A stretch of DNA of 64,000 nucleotides from Schistosoma haematobium (lineage: Eukaryota; Platyhelminthes; Trematoda; Strigeidida; Schistosomatidae). Location of the stretch: assembly GCF_000699445.3 (NCBI RefSeq), contig NC_067200.1:5286950-5350949 (forward strand). Direction: 5' to 3'. A model generated the notes under the pieces. The model did not search any database. It saw only the letters and a program-made list of their open reading frames with translations, and was not told the origin of the DNA. Shown here piece after piece: positions 25,101 through 40,100 of this stretch. A program made the position numbers and the translations under genes. Numbering within the stretch: position 1 is the first letter of the stretch; each line of letters starts with the position of its first letter.

Positions 25101-28100
25101 CTGATAAGTAGCTTATGTAATAAACATATCAGTTTCTATCAAGTGTTATAAATAGTGATAACAATTATATATTTTTCAAAAAGATTCAAATATGAATTTG
25201 GTAGATATTTATCACAAGGAAGGATTTATCTCTTCCAACAAGATATTTGGGATCATAATTCATGTCCAACCATCATTGAATTAGGAAAGTAATATCCATT
25301 AACTTTCGAGCGCATCGAAAATATCGTAAAAGATAGAGCACACGACTTTTGAGCTTCTTGAAGAGTATGTTACCTTTAGGCCGCTTATTTGGCATCTAAT
25401 AGTTTCCAGGTTAAACTTTAGTCACATTTTGATATAACTCTATGATTATCCAATATCATCAGTAATGAATGACTTCTAACATCGTTGAATTTCATAGTCA
25501 CAGCATCTTTTCTATGAGTAACTAGACACAATAAGTGGTGATTGTCGAAATGTCTTTTTTTCTCATCTGGAGTGAATTGTAATGCTAGTCACTCAAATTT
25601 CATGGGTTACTTATTTACAAACTATTCCGATATCTAAATAAGATTTTTGATTTTAACTAAATAAGAAATTCAATAAGAAAGACAGATAAAGGTCTTGGGA
25701 ATAGAGCTAGGAAGATATTCTTAGACGATAACATAAACAAGAAACTAGAGTCTAGTCATAATATGTTGACTGAAATGGATTAATCCAATAATTATGTATA
25801 ACATGAGTAGAATTTACGTACTTACACTTTCTAGAAACTTAAAATCCGTTACATGATACTGACTGATGTAGCGTTCAAGAGGAGTCTCTGAAGTAGTTAA
25901 TATATTTTCTTGCCTTGAATAGACGGGATGTTGTAATGTAATAAATCATACAATATAATGTATAAAATGTGGAAACATGTGTGACCTATAAATATTCCAT
26001 AAACAAGTAATCCTAACTTATAAATCAGTTTCTTCTTCTAATCTTGATAATCTATTCACAATAAGTTTGTTCTTTTTTTGTTTAACTTAACATTGACTTG
26101 AAATGATTAAAGTTTTACATACTTTTGTAACAACACTCCTACGATTAATTTCGATTATGGTTAATTTTAGGTTAAGCCCTTTTATGAACGTATTTAATAG
26201 ACAATGTTCTTCGAACGGTAACAATTCGTCTATTTCTTCATATTATTATGATCACATGTAACAGCCTACGCACATAACTCTCTCTCTCTCTAGATCACTT
26301 AAATATTACTCAATGAATCATTCTCTTTCTTATGTATGCGCTCGAATCCCATTAATTGCCTTTGCCTTATTTCATTCCCCCCCTGGTTCGATTTGACTAC
26401 AAATTCACCTGTGTATTCTCTCACTTACACAGATTAGCCACTCTTCTCCAAATTTACTCGTTGTACTTGTAACTTTGTTATCTTTACTATCCACTAATAA
26501 ATTGTAGTCACCGCTTCTTATTGCCCTTTGAATTCATACACTGTTAGAATTTATATATAATAACGGTTATCAACTTTTTGATTGAGATCATGAACCGACT
26601 GATGTTAGACCACCATTGAAAACCTGGAAGCACTGGACGGCCGTTTCGTCCTATTGTGAGACTCCTCAACAGTGCGCATTCACTATCCCGCTCGCAGGAT
26701 TTGAACCCAGGGCCTTCAGTCTCGCGCGCGAACGCTTAACCTACTGAACCACTGAGCCGACATCCAATGGTGTTAATATCAAATTGCTGGATTAACAACG
26801 AAACTAAGTCACTATATTATTCTTAATTAATGATACTTTAAATTTTAATAATGAACAAATTAAGAGTTCAATTAAATCATTATTTAAATTGTTTTCTGAT
26901 TGGTCCAATAATTTTTTTAATATTTATTTTACTGTTATTTGATTGGATCATCAAGGTCACGATTCTACTCAACCTTTATAGGTCACTACATTTAAATTAC
27001 TTGCTTTATTTATCTTGTATTTAAGTGTACTTTTTAATATTTTAACATTTTTCATACTTTTGAAGAGTATGTGACTGTAAACACAAAAATAATGTACAAT
27101 AATTTCTATTTTTATGAATAAAAATGGTGGCTAACAATGGAATTCAAGACACATATCTCGTCTTAATTGGGACTCATCAGCTAGATGTGTTTGCATCCCT
27201 TGAGTTGATGTTCACTATAGGACTCGAACCTAGTAATATTCGCTTCAAATGTCATCGCGTTATCTACCCAGTTACTAAGCCTAGATAGTCACTATCTTAT
27301 GCAATGGAATGAAGTGTTTATTTATTTTTGTATTGTTTATTTGAATCTTTCCATTGATATCTCTTGTTGACATGTGTACATCCTGTGCGAATTGCTTCAA
27401 TATTCCCTTAAGTCAATAGCTTAATTTTTTAATCAGTTTTCATAGAATCCATTAGCTTTTATTCTTCTATTCATAAGCAAATAACTCATTCCACCCATTT
27501 TATTCTCTTCATTATTATAGAATACATTTTAATGCTCAGATATGTGATAAAATCATTCATCTCTTTTGGAAGTATCTCTATAATAGAACTTTCACTATGA
27601 ATGATAGTTTTTATTGTATGAATTTAGTAAGAAGATACCTTTTTTAAAGTTATGTATCACCATAGATAACATAGTGTTGTGACTTTAAGTCACGTAATTT
27701 ATTCGCCAATCGAAATACGACTTGTTCACTCATAGACTGTACTATGCTAGGTTTGAAGTGGTTACGAGTTCACTTAGTCTGCGAACTGAACAAAGACTTG
27801 TAACCAAAGACCAGTAACCTAGCTATTCTATTGCGTCCCAGCCCCGCTAACTAAATAAAGAAGTCGAAGTCCGAACGGGGAAGTATATTTCGCAAAAATC
27901 CAGAAGCACGAGCGATAACAACAGACACAAATCAAAACGCATAAGCACAGCACGAAACTGTCCTTGGGAAGGGTTACAAAATAGCATACTAAAAGACACA
28001 ACGGACCAATAGCGTTTGAGATTGTCCAGAGTGGGAAATATGACACGAAGGTGAAAAGAGCGCTTTTTTGAGAAAACAAAGAAATTCAAATTTTCTAAAT

Positions 28101-31100
28101 AAAATTACAAAATTAGGACCTTTACCAAGTGAGTTTTGGGAATCTAACGTGTCCCCGACAACAAGCCAATAACGTTTGACCGGTATGATCTGCCTAGCGT
28201 CCTTATTGGTCTTTTGCACGCCTAGTCCGTGCAGTTGAGTCCACAACACCAATAACATCTCTCACTATGCGAATCATTTATTTCAGACATATTTGGTTTA
28301 TATACCAGCCAAACAGACCACACCGCACCATAAAATAGGAAATAATATTTGTATAAGGTCAGGCCAAAAAGTGGCTGTAAACGTGGGAGACTGTAATCAA
28401 TAAACTGAACATAACTTAAGAATAGTAAACCGTATCATAATAATCTATAGGTCAAATGAAAGCTTATAATAAGGAGAATATAGATATACATAATCTAGTT
28501 ACTGAATAGTTATACAAAAGGATAGATATATATAGAATACTGATCCATTAATAGATCTCAGAAGTTACTCGTTATTTATTCTTCGTTAGGATATAACACA
28601 TAGAATAAGCAATTGATTTGGCTTACTGATTTATGATGTTTTATTATAAATGATAATATATAATAAATTAATACAACCTACCTCATATTATGAAATAGTT
28701 GATATATAGAAACAATGAATAAAATATACGTTTCAATTATTGATTAAGCACAGATACAAATAATAATAATAATTACACTAATCACTGTGATCAATTAGAA
28801 ATAAGCATAAATCGATTTTACTTTGGTAACAACTTCTATCAATCTGTTAGTGATAATGTAAAATATGTAGTTATATCTGTTTTCGATTAAATTATATTCA
28901 ACAAATTTCTCAAGGGGAAACACTATGATGAAAGATTGTTCATTTATTACATTCTTTGTATTTACATTCAGGAAAAAGTATTTTTTTATAACCGTGGTAC
29001 TATAATTTATGGACGATCTTTGAGCAATGCTAAAATGACCTTGAAATGTCCACCTACCTACTAGGTTTAGATGAGGGTTATATATTACTGTTGGGAATTA
29101 GGATTGGGATTTACAGTTGAACGTTAGGGTTAGGATTTAGATTCAATGTTTTCATGATGAACTGAAATGAACAATAATGCCGAAACGGTATTTAACCAAA
29201 TGAATGAATGAATTACGCGACAAAATCCAAGATCTGTTATCTTAAATCTGATTAGTGCGTCCATAGATTGTAGTCTCACTCTTATAACTCACATAACAAT
29301 TAATTCTGAAGTTTCCACTGATTGTTTCCCTATTAACAGATGAAATCCAAACATAGTTAATATTATCACCGATATGAATCTTTAAAATTCTAAAAGGAAA
29401 ATAATAGATATCAAGTAAATAGAATAACTTATTCATTGATTGACTAACTGAAGTTTTGGTTTGAGGAAAAGGGAATTGTAGTATATACATATATATGTGT
29501 AAATACAGTCAGTCAGTTACAACGTAGGACCAGGCATCGGTCCAAGTTGCGGTTGACATTAAGCCCACGGCAATTAAGATTCCCTACCACCCATTTCTAA
29601 AAAATTTTATGGTTTGAAAGAAAAATTTAGCGATCGGTGATTGGTGTACTCGTTTTGCAAGTGTGTGCTCAAGTGATAATGAATAAACATTTTGTCACCT
29701 TTAATAATTTTGTAATTGGTCGTAAACTGTTCATCTTTGTAATCTGATTAGTTGAAATCGAAATCGCATCTGGAGCTGTGATTGGATGTCAGAATTTTGA
29801 TTTTTACATTTGAAATTTAGCGATAGTGAATAAATCTTTTTGTGTAATCTTATTCTTGTAAGAATTTTAGACATTTTAAGAAAAAAACACTAACTGAAGT
29901 GCAATCCTACTGTTAGTGAATGTGTATTGGGATAAATTTTTGATTTCCGATCAAGTGATTTAATGTCACGAGTACTTATATATATCACATAAAAAGAAAG
30001 TTGAGTGAAAAAGGGAACTGAAAATCGGTTTGAATATTTGATAATAGTGATTACTGAATGAGGTCGGTAGTGAAATGCTGAATACGCAATTAATAAACAA
30101 ATTATTACCGAAGTGTGTACATAAGTTTTTTAGTAACACATGGTCTGTTAATCGGAGAAACAAATCAACATATCAATAATTCATCATGATAAATAACTGG
30201 TTGCAATATGTATAATTCAGGTGAAGCAACCGTAGACCATCATTTAATGAACCGATAAGAATGGTAAGCATAATTCTTAATGTGGAATGAAGCAGTACCA
30301 GATATTAGCAGCGGTCGCACATTTTCAAACTGGGCCTCTATTAGCCTGCGCACCCATGAATTACCTTGGTATCTCAGGGAATTGCACTCGTGATTGTGAT
30401 GCACATTCCCACGTACAACAGTCCAGTAGCCGTCGATAATCTTACAATGCATGAAGGCCGGACATTGAGTGTTCATGGAAGCCCTTCATGACAAAAAATG
30501 TTAATAACATTAATCAATTTACCTCCTCCGTCTGATCCGCTGTGACGAACCGCTAGATGTTATACGGCCATGTCTCCAGCACATAAATTTAATGTATGAG
30601 TTTTCATTTCTGCACAAATGCGAATCTCGAACTACATAATGACAATAAGTTGATCTTTCATAATTTGTGATAGCGGACTTCAACGCTTCAACCGATGGGA
30701 ACGCAACGAGAAACAAGGTTGTCAAAAAGACTTCCTCCATTTCTGTTACGTGAGAAACAACAGCACTTGTACTCGGAACGTTACTCTCCTCCATAATGAT
30801 GATTAAAATGTACTTCGTCGACAAGTGCTGATATTTTATAACAATTCGACAAAACATAACTAACCAATTAAAACGAATTTTAAAACTAGCCATTTCATTG
30901 GACGAAACGGGATGAAAAATATTGTAATTTTGGGTTGAAAAAAACCTTTTTAAAAATGGTGGGTAGGGGGTTTTTAAAAAAAATTGCCGTGGGGCTAATG
31001 AATTTCCCAAGTTGCCATACCTCATTAGCACAACAAGATGAACACCGGATTTATAAAAGTAGTTAATTCAGAGGTGGTAATATATAAAAGAAAGATTGCA

Positions 31101-34100
31101 TATAAGGACATAGTATAGGAAGAAAGAATTAGTTCATAGAAAGAAAGATATGAAACGATTTTAATCTCTTAGTTTAAGGGAAGACCAATAATGTATACAC
31201 CTGCGCCGTTGTGATCGATTATCAGCCATGTCACAAAGAGTCTCCAACCATTGGTTACGATAGTCACACGGACCCCAACCAAGTAATCTGCATCTACCAA
31301 CGTGGCTCAGACTAGAAGTTAGGGACTTCAAGCACTGATGCCACGTTTTGGTTTGGCCGCCTCTATCTTTCTTCCAATCATCTCCAACACCGGTTAGCAT
31401 TGCACGTCGTGGTAATCGTTGTTCAGGCATACGTAACACGTGGCCCAACCATCTCAGTCGATAGAAACTCACAACCTCATCAACTGATTGACCGTCATTC
31501 CCTAATACCCTTCGTCTAACCTCACTATTACTTAACCGGTTATCCCAACAGATGCGAGTAATATTTCTAAGGCATCTGTGATCAAATACTATTAGCTTAC
31601 GAGTATCTTCTACTCTTTTTTGTGTGTAAATACAGGTGAACTATAATTAATATGATTCTCATCTGAAGGGTTTTTGTGAAGATTTTTAGAAATTCCACTA
31701 GTGAAATTCCACAAAACTTCTCCTGATAATAATCATGTACTCACTAGTGACTGACTTCAAGAGGCATTTCCTGGAGTTCTAGTGGGAAGCCGTGACCAGT
31801 GGAGTTCAACCAGGTCTGTTGTAAAATATCACCTCACCGAAGAAAATGGTGTACGGTGGCGCAATTTCGTAGATTAGTTAAAGTTAGACATTAACACCAT
31901 TCGAAGCCAGCCGGCTCAGTGGTCTAATGGTTAAACGCTCGCGCGCGAGACTGATACGTCCTGGGTTCGAATCTCGCCGGAGGGATTGTGGATGCTCACT
32001 ACTGAGGAGTCCCATACTAGGACGAAACGGCCGTCCAATGCTTCCAGGTTTTCCATGGTTTTCTAACTTCAATTGAATCATGATTGCAACTAGTATAATA
32101 TGATTCTATCATTTGCAGATCTGGTAACATTAAATAAAATAGAAAAGGATAGACTTTGATCACATGAAGTAATTCTGTCGTAAAACAAATAAATAGAACA
32201 AAACAAAATGAATAGTAATTTACATTGAACATTTATCATCTTATCTATAAATAGAAAGTCAGTTGTATCAAATTAGATAATAAATTATGTTAACATGAAT
32301 TGTGTATTATGATTGGTTTAGAAGAAAAATGACCTTCAAATTATTGATTATCTGTTTTATTTATTGAGCAAGAAAGAATATATATAAATATATGAAATGA
32401 TTAACATTTTCAGATACTTTAATAGTTGAATTCATGAATCTATTTAAGATAGACCACCATTGAAAATCTACAAGTGACTGGACAATTGTTTCGTCTTAGT
32501 ATGAGACTCCTCAACAGTGCATATCAACGATCTTGTATATGGGACTTGAAACCAAAACCTTCAGTTTTGTGCACATGAATACTTAACTAATAGACCATTG
32601 GTCTAGCATCCAATGGTATTAACTTTAATCCATCCAAGATTTTGTACAACCATTCACTCATTGTTTGAAATGGATAATTGTCTCTACGCAACACAGACAT
32701 CGTTTAGTGTGTTGTATAGAATAACAAATCTAAAATTGCCTAAATTAAATGTTCCAAGCAATTTGAATAATGCATAAGTCTCAACATGAAATGATAAGTT
32801 AAAATGAAAAGTTTGTGGAATTTGTTCAAGTTAAATAAAGAAAGATAACTGATGATATCAAAGAGATTTACTTTAATAAGACAATTGTTAAGAACCAGTA
32901 AGAAGTAAACAGTTGTCTTGTTTAAATTTAAGAATTTCTTATCACTTCACAAATACAATCATTATCCATATGGAATTCAACATAGAACAGTTAATGTTGA
33001 TGGTGTAATTTTTTTGTTATCACTTTACTATTGTGGTCATATCTAGTGACATACATATCCAACTTGAATAAACTAGAGATAATGGTCAATCATTATGAAA
33101 CAGACTTTAGGAATTTATCATTTTAATATTCATCACTTGATTAATAGTGAATGGTTATAAGATGGTTGTTACTTTTTGGTAATGGAGAATTGATCATAGA
33201 ATATTACAAAATGACGAATTGTCCAAAATGAAAACTAGTATTTATGTGTATTTTTGTAAGCAATGATGTATAGGGGCTAGGAGTGGAATCCAGGACGCGC
33301 GTTTTGTCCTATTTGGGACTCGTCCGCTGGGTATATTTGCATCTCAGAGTTATTGTTCACTCTGCGACAATATCGAGGCATACGCACAGTATGCACATAT
33401 GCCAATAACAGACTGATCAATTGCAGTCTTAAACCTCAATGGGAAGATAAAAGTCAAACAATACCAAGTGAATTTAATATTTATTTGTAGTTGTATGAAT
33501 TACATTTATTTACTGAAAATACCTTCATGAATTTAGATGAAACATTGAACCCTATAAAAATTGACTGATTTATGGAAATAATTAATTTTCTTCATCAACG
33601 GAAGTTTTTTTTTCAATGCCCCCCGAATGACCTGGTACGGCTGAAAGTGCGGAGAGTCAGCTCTCCCTCTCGGAATGCTCTCACACAGCCACGTGTATAA
33701 AGCCACTGCCAGGCAAGTCCTACTCACTGACTTCTCATGGCGGGTCTGTTGTTTACGAAACTGAGAGGAAGAAAAGCGAATGGTGGATATAGAGGATCTA
33801 TTTAGGAAAGTTGTAAAACCCTGATTCCAAACCAATGGTGCACATAGGCTCCAAGATCCTGAAGGAACAAATGGCGTATGAACCAATTATTAATGACCGG
33901 CTATCATTGGACTGCCTCTCCTTACGTTGCTCCATTGTCTTTTGGATTAGACCTTTAGATCGAAGGCTCCAGGTGTGGCCTACTAAGAAAACCACCTGCT
34001 TCGATATGGGCACCCATGTAATATTCCAGCCCTCACACAAATCGAATGATTTATGTGGCGCATATCTGTTTGGTGCCTCCTTGTACGACTGTTTATGTAT

Positions 34101-37100
34101 TCTGTCTGAAAAGAATTTTAATTTGCTTTGTTTTTCCCCCCTGAATATTTCATTTAAACACATAATTGTATTACTTTATTTTGAACATTTAAAGAAAAAA
34201 CGTTTCGGATTCAATGGATTGGATTTTTTAACATTTTATTTATATAAAAATAATCTATACATGAAAGAAGATTATGATCGTAGAAATGTACAACACATAT
34301 TAAATATACCATGGGTTATTGAAGAATTGAAAAAACATCCACGTAAACCATTACCACTTAGTTTACAATGGACAGATGAAGAAGCAGCAATTAAATTACA
34401 ATCATATTGGAGAGGTTATCTGGTGAGTAACTCTTTTAAATAATTATCATAAGAGATTGAAGTTAGATATTGACACCGTTAGATGCCGGCCGGTTCAGTG
34501 GTTTAATGGTTAAGCACTCGCGCGCAAAACTGATCAGTCCTGGTTTCAAATCTCGCCGAAGGAGGCAGGATCGTGGATGCGCGCTGTTGAGGAGTCCTAT
34601 AGTAGGACGAAACGGCCATCCAGTGCTTCCAGGTTTTCTATGGTTGTCTGGCTTCAGTTGATTCATGAATTCAACTATTTAAGATATCCAACTGATGAAT
34701 TATAAATTGTATGAAACAAATGTCTTGAATTCCGTTGTTAACCCTTAAATTGAATGGTATTGAATTTGAGTCTTAGAGTTCACATCAACTCTGGGGTGCA
34801 AATACATCCAGTTGACGAGTCATATATAGGACAGAACATTATCCTTGGGTTCCAATACTAGCCATATTTCATCTATTCTATGTTAGCTAAAAGAGGAGTG
34901 GAAAGATATAAACGGAGAAACCAAGGTTTAGAGCGAAATAAAGAGTAAATGTATCTGTTATGTCTGTCAATGTCATCTATCTGAGGAATGTTTAACTAAT
35001 TTGTGTTTTTTGCTGAAGGAATCAAACCTGACAAGGTGTAGTGAGAACACAAAATCTGATGATATGGACTTATTTGACTTCGGAAATAAGTGACTGAATT
35101 ACAGTTAGATCAATAGTTAGATTTGTATAATTTATACGATAATATTCAATATTAATTAATACGTGAATAAATATTTGTAATATCTTACTGGTTAATTTTC
35201 GTACTAACCAGATTTTACTCTTCTGATTCTAACACGTCAGTATCTGAGCCACATACACTTCTTCTAAAATCATTTTTATCTAACGTATTTAACCATTGAC
35301 TGGCGTGTTAATTTAATGTCGGTTATTTATTTACTCTGAAGAAGTGGCTTACATTAAGTCACGAAACGTCAGAAATACAATTTTTCTACTCATTGGGATA
35401 TAACAAAATATATTTAGAATTAACCCTGACCATAATTCAAAATTCCAGTTTAACTCTTAATTACTTACTTACTTAAGCCTGTTACTCCTCTTGGAGGAAT
35501 ATAGGCCGCTCACCAGCATTCTCTATCCAACTCTGTCCTGAGGAATCCTTTCTAGTTGCTTTTTTTCATATCTGCTTGCATTTCTCGACGCAGTGTTTTT
35601 CAGACTTCCTGTTTTCCGTTTCCATCCAGGATTTCAAGTTAGCGCTTGCCTCGAGATTCACTTTAGTGATTTCCTCAATGTATGTCCTATCCACTTCCAA
35701 CATATTTTCCTTATTTCCTCTCCATCTGGAAGCCAGTTTATTCTCTCTCACTGCAGTCTGTTGCTGATGGTATCAGGTCAGCGGATATTGAGTATCTTGC
35801 GTAGAAAAATGTTTGTAAATACTTGTACCTTCTTTATGATGGTTGTAGTAGTTCTAGAAGATTCAGTCCTATACAATAGAACTGTCTTGACGTTCATATT
35901 AAAGATTCTGACTTTGATATTGGTTGACAGTTGTTTTGAGTTCCATATGTTCTTCAATTGTAGGAATGCTGTCCTTGCTTTGCCAGTCCTCACATTTACG
36001 TCCGCATTCGATCCTCCTTGTTCATCGATGATGCTTCCTAGGTACATGAAAGATTCCACATCTTCCAGAGTTTCTCCATCAAGTGTGACTGAGTTGGTGT
36101 TCTCCGTGTCGTATTTGAAGATCTTACTTCATCCTTTTTGTATACTGAGGCCTACTTATGCAGATTAACTCTTAATACCTAACTCTAACCTTTAGATATC
36201 ACAAATGATATCAGTTGGTCATGAAAATTTTGTGGGGTTATAAGCTTAACTCACAACACTAGCACGTCTCCTAATATATAGATATATGTATGATCGTGCC
36301 GCCTTTTTTATCACAATGGATGATTTGTCTTGTGACGGTTAATTATTCAAATCAAACCTATTATTCCACTGTTATTTCATTGCTTTGTATTGTTAGTTGT
36401 TTCATAACTAGGTAGTGATTCCTGACTGACTGATAAGTCGTCTAAGGTCGTCTATATAGTATACTTTTATTGTATTTCTACTGCTTCTTTTACGCGATGC
36501 TTGAATTTCGCATAAAGATCTAAAAGTCTTATTCTCGATTATGATTGATTTGTTCCTAAATTATACTTTTACCACAAAAGCCTTCCTTCTATGATAACTA
36601 ATGTAATGAAAATAACGATAATAATAGATCACATATAGAAGTTTATCATTCATGTTCAATCTGTTCATCCATTATAATTTCATCCTAAAATGTTTCATAG
36701 TTGAAAGTTGTTGTCGGTTCGGCTAAAAAGTGGGTCAAGGTCGTTCGTATACTTCATGTTCACCGATTTCAAATCAATAACATGATTAAAAATGTGTTCA
36801 TATGTTAGCAAATTTCAATCTTTATTATGTTTACAATTGAACCATCGATAAACAGCTAATAGAAATTATGTAGCATTGAGTACCTGTGTCATTCTAGCTC
36901 AGTTGGTTATTCAGCAACAACGTAGAAATTCGTACGTACGTACATCAGTTCAAGTTGCCATACCACATCAACACACAGATACAATTGTCGATTCAAATTC
37001 CATAACGGTAGAGGTAGTAAAAGTATAAGCAGTAATCGGAAACATTAGGCTTTGAACATGTTATTCAAGGAGTATAATCCAGTGAAATAAATCTGGAAGG

Positions 37101-40100
37101 AGAAAAACAAGAAATGGATATGAAGAATTCAGAAGATTAGAATTTTGGAGAACACAAAGAGTGGATGCATCTGCACCATTGTAAACGATTTTGAACCACG
37201 TCATTCAAGGTCTCTAACCATCGGTTGCTATCATCTCGCGGATGCCAACAAGGCAGTCTACACCTACCAACATGACTCAGTTCACTTTTCACTGACTTCA
37301 TGGATTTATGCCATGTTTTTGTGTGTCCGCCTCTAGCTTTCTTCCAACCTACTCCTAAATCATAAAACATCGCTCGTCGGGGCAGTCGGTGGTTGGGAAT
37401 ATGTAATATGTGTGTCAGCCATCTCAACTGATGGCTGACGAACTGTCATCATTCGATGCACATTAACTCCAGATATAAGAAATTATAAGTGTTTTGTCTA
37501 CTGTATGTTATTTTTCAGTGGTTAGGTCTGTTTTTTTTCTCTTATTTACTGTTATAGGGCATAATATGATCTTCATTTGCAATCTTGTCTTCTTTATTGT
37601 AGTAAACTATATCAATCTCTATATAGTGGCTATACCAGTTTCATTTATTTCATTTACAATAGTTAGGAAGATTCTGAAAGAAAAAGAGATCATATCGTAT
37701 TTAATTCAATCTGTACAATGTGACAGTATTACTTGTGAGACTATCATACGAAGGGTTAGTATTAATAATATTATTATTGTATAATTAGTAGACGCTTAGG
37801 CTGATCTGTTTTTTTTATATCCGCCTATTTCTAAACTTTCATTTGACCTACAAAACCTTGTCACATGTTTTATCGTCCCAGATTTATTACTGATTAATTA
37901 TTCCAGCAACACTCTGGTTTTGTATCATTTACGACTGAGTTATGTACATATCATGATTCCTTAATTGTGTTGCTATGTGGTCAGACATTTTACGCATATA
38001 ATTGTATGAGTTTTTGTGTTATAATTGAATTAAGTACAATAGAGAATTGGTCTGCTTTTTACAATCATCTAATTGGTTACTAGGTTGAAAGGAGCTCAAG
38101 GATCAGTAAGCGTTAAGGTCTTGGCTATTATTTACTGTTGAATGTCTCCATCGCTATTTAGAAAGTCATCGATCCTACTCACAATATAGGTGAACGAATA
38201 GATAAACATAACGGGCTGATCACAACGAACCCTACTGGAGAAATCTGTTTCTCCTGACGCAACACAATCAAGATCGACCTTGAAATATCTATTATACAGG
38301 GAAAAGAACATCATATAAAGGCAGAATTACACATTAAACCTAGTTTATTGTTTGAATGTTCCATCTATAATATGATAAATAAAAAGTTACTTTTTTGTTT
38401 AAAAATAAGCACATATGAAAGTCATATCATTCCGGGTGGAATAAATAGTAAATATTGTCTTCAATGGTTATGATCATGAGTCAGTTGAAGCTAGACCACC
38501 ATGGATGGCCGTTTCGTCCTATTGTAGGACTCCTCAGCAGTGCACATCCACAACCTCGCCACCGTGAGGTTTGAACCCAGGACCTACTGTTTTCGCACGC
38601 GAGCACTTAACCACTAGACCACTGAACCGGCATCCAATGGTGTTAATGTTGTTTTGTCAAAATGCTTGATTCTACTGATATTAACCACTTTAAAAATAAC
38701 TACAGTTTCTATCACTAGATTATAACGTTATATTAATTATCATTTGTCTCCTGTGATTCTCTTGTTAATTTTCACAGAACTGTCTTAGTTACTCTTTATT
38801 GATGATATAGGTTTATTGTGTAGACACTTTTATATTGCTTATATTCACAGATCACCTATAAATGGTTATTTTATGAGAGTTCAGATCACATGAAAATCGT
38901 TTTCAAATATATTATACAAATAAATGCTCATGATTCAATGACGTAATAGTTAAAATACACAACTTTTAACAGATAAATCATAGGTTTGTACTCTGCTTTA
39001 TCTAAGACAGTCTGCGTAACTGGAATGGTATCGCTAGCCTTCACAATTAAGTATACTTCAAATTTAAGTGAATAAACTCATATAGATTAGCGTCAGAAGG
39101 GGGTTAAGTGGATATTATAGTAATTTCAATAGTTGAGAACATGAATCAACTGAAGCTAGGTCACCATGGAAAACCTGGAAGCACTGGACAACCGTTTCGT
39201 CCTATTGTACGCAATGTTGAGGAGTCTCACAATAGAACGAAAAGGCAGTCCAGTGCTTCCGGGTTTTGCATGGTAGTCTACCTTCAATTGACTCATGATC
39301 TCAACTCTTGAAATTCATATAGATTACGTTAAATTAAAACTAAACAGAGGCCAATATTTCGAATTGGTAACAGGAAGATTTTAGATTTATTAATCGCCAT
39401 TACTTTATTTAAACTAATAATCACTTTATACTAAGTTGTTGATAATTAGTAACTATTTGTATTGTTGTCCAGGCCTTAGTATTGATGAAAGTCTGTCGAT
39501 CAAGGTTTTTTTTAATAATACTTCAGATGTGTCTTACTGATGAAATCGAATTACCATGAAACCTAGGTCCAGCGATACCTGGAATCAAATAGTATTGAAA
39601 TCAATTTAGTTATATCTTATCACTTTGCTTTCACATTCTTCTATAATACTACTAAAATGTGGGAAAAATTAAATTAAACTGACTCATTTGTGGTGTATGC
39701 TACTCATATTTGCAGATATAAATAGTATGCAACACCTTTCAAATGTGAAATGTCTGCTAGCATAAGGTTCAGAATATTGAAATGAACAGAATAGGGAAGG
39801 AAACCTTTGTGACTTTAAGTCCAGCTAGTTATCACGTAATTTATTCGCCAATCGAAATATGACTTATTCACTCTTGTACTGTACTAAACTAATGACTTCC
39901 GAGTGGTCTGATCAGCCTAACGTCCTATTGGTCCTTTGCTCGCCTAGTCCGCCCAGTTGAGACCACAACAATAATAACAGCTTCCACTTTGCCACAGACA
40001 TACTTGGTTTATATACCTTCCAAACAGACTCCAACGCACCATAAAATAGGAAATACAATTTATACAAAATAAAGCCAAAATATGGCTGTGAACGTGGGAG

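Larger units (their letters stand above)
29490..31640 (-). mobile_element. Non-LTR retroelement 3' end carrying the nested MULE
   Basis: 31161-31472 on - encodes [20 protein letters not shown] followed by [14 protein letters not shown], the C-terminal end of a non-LTR polyprotein different from the RTE copies. Its 3' flank (to ~29490, ending in CAGTCAGTCAGTTA) is split by the MULE. Matching uninterrupted copies occur at 44345-44790, 36925-37440 and 60310-60790. Confidence 0.75.

Noticed and set aside
25182..25287. Possible extra exon reading [20 protein letters not shown]
   Set aside because: No acceptor/donor pair gives matching phase, and exons 4 and 5 already join directly in phase with the family's expected sequence.
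33798..34163. 121-codon open frame on -
   Set aside because: Lies mostly in a family C repeat; equivalent frames in other copies are broken and it overlaps the real exon on +.
37494..37784. 96-codon hydrophobic open frame
   Set aside because: No splice or start context and no recognisable family; low-complexity AT-rich composition explains the hydrophobic residues.
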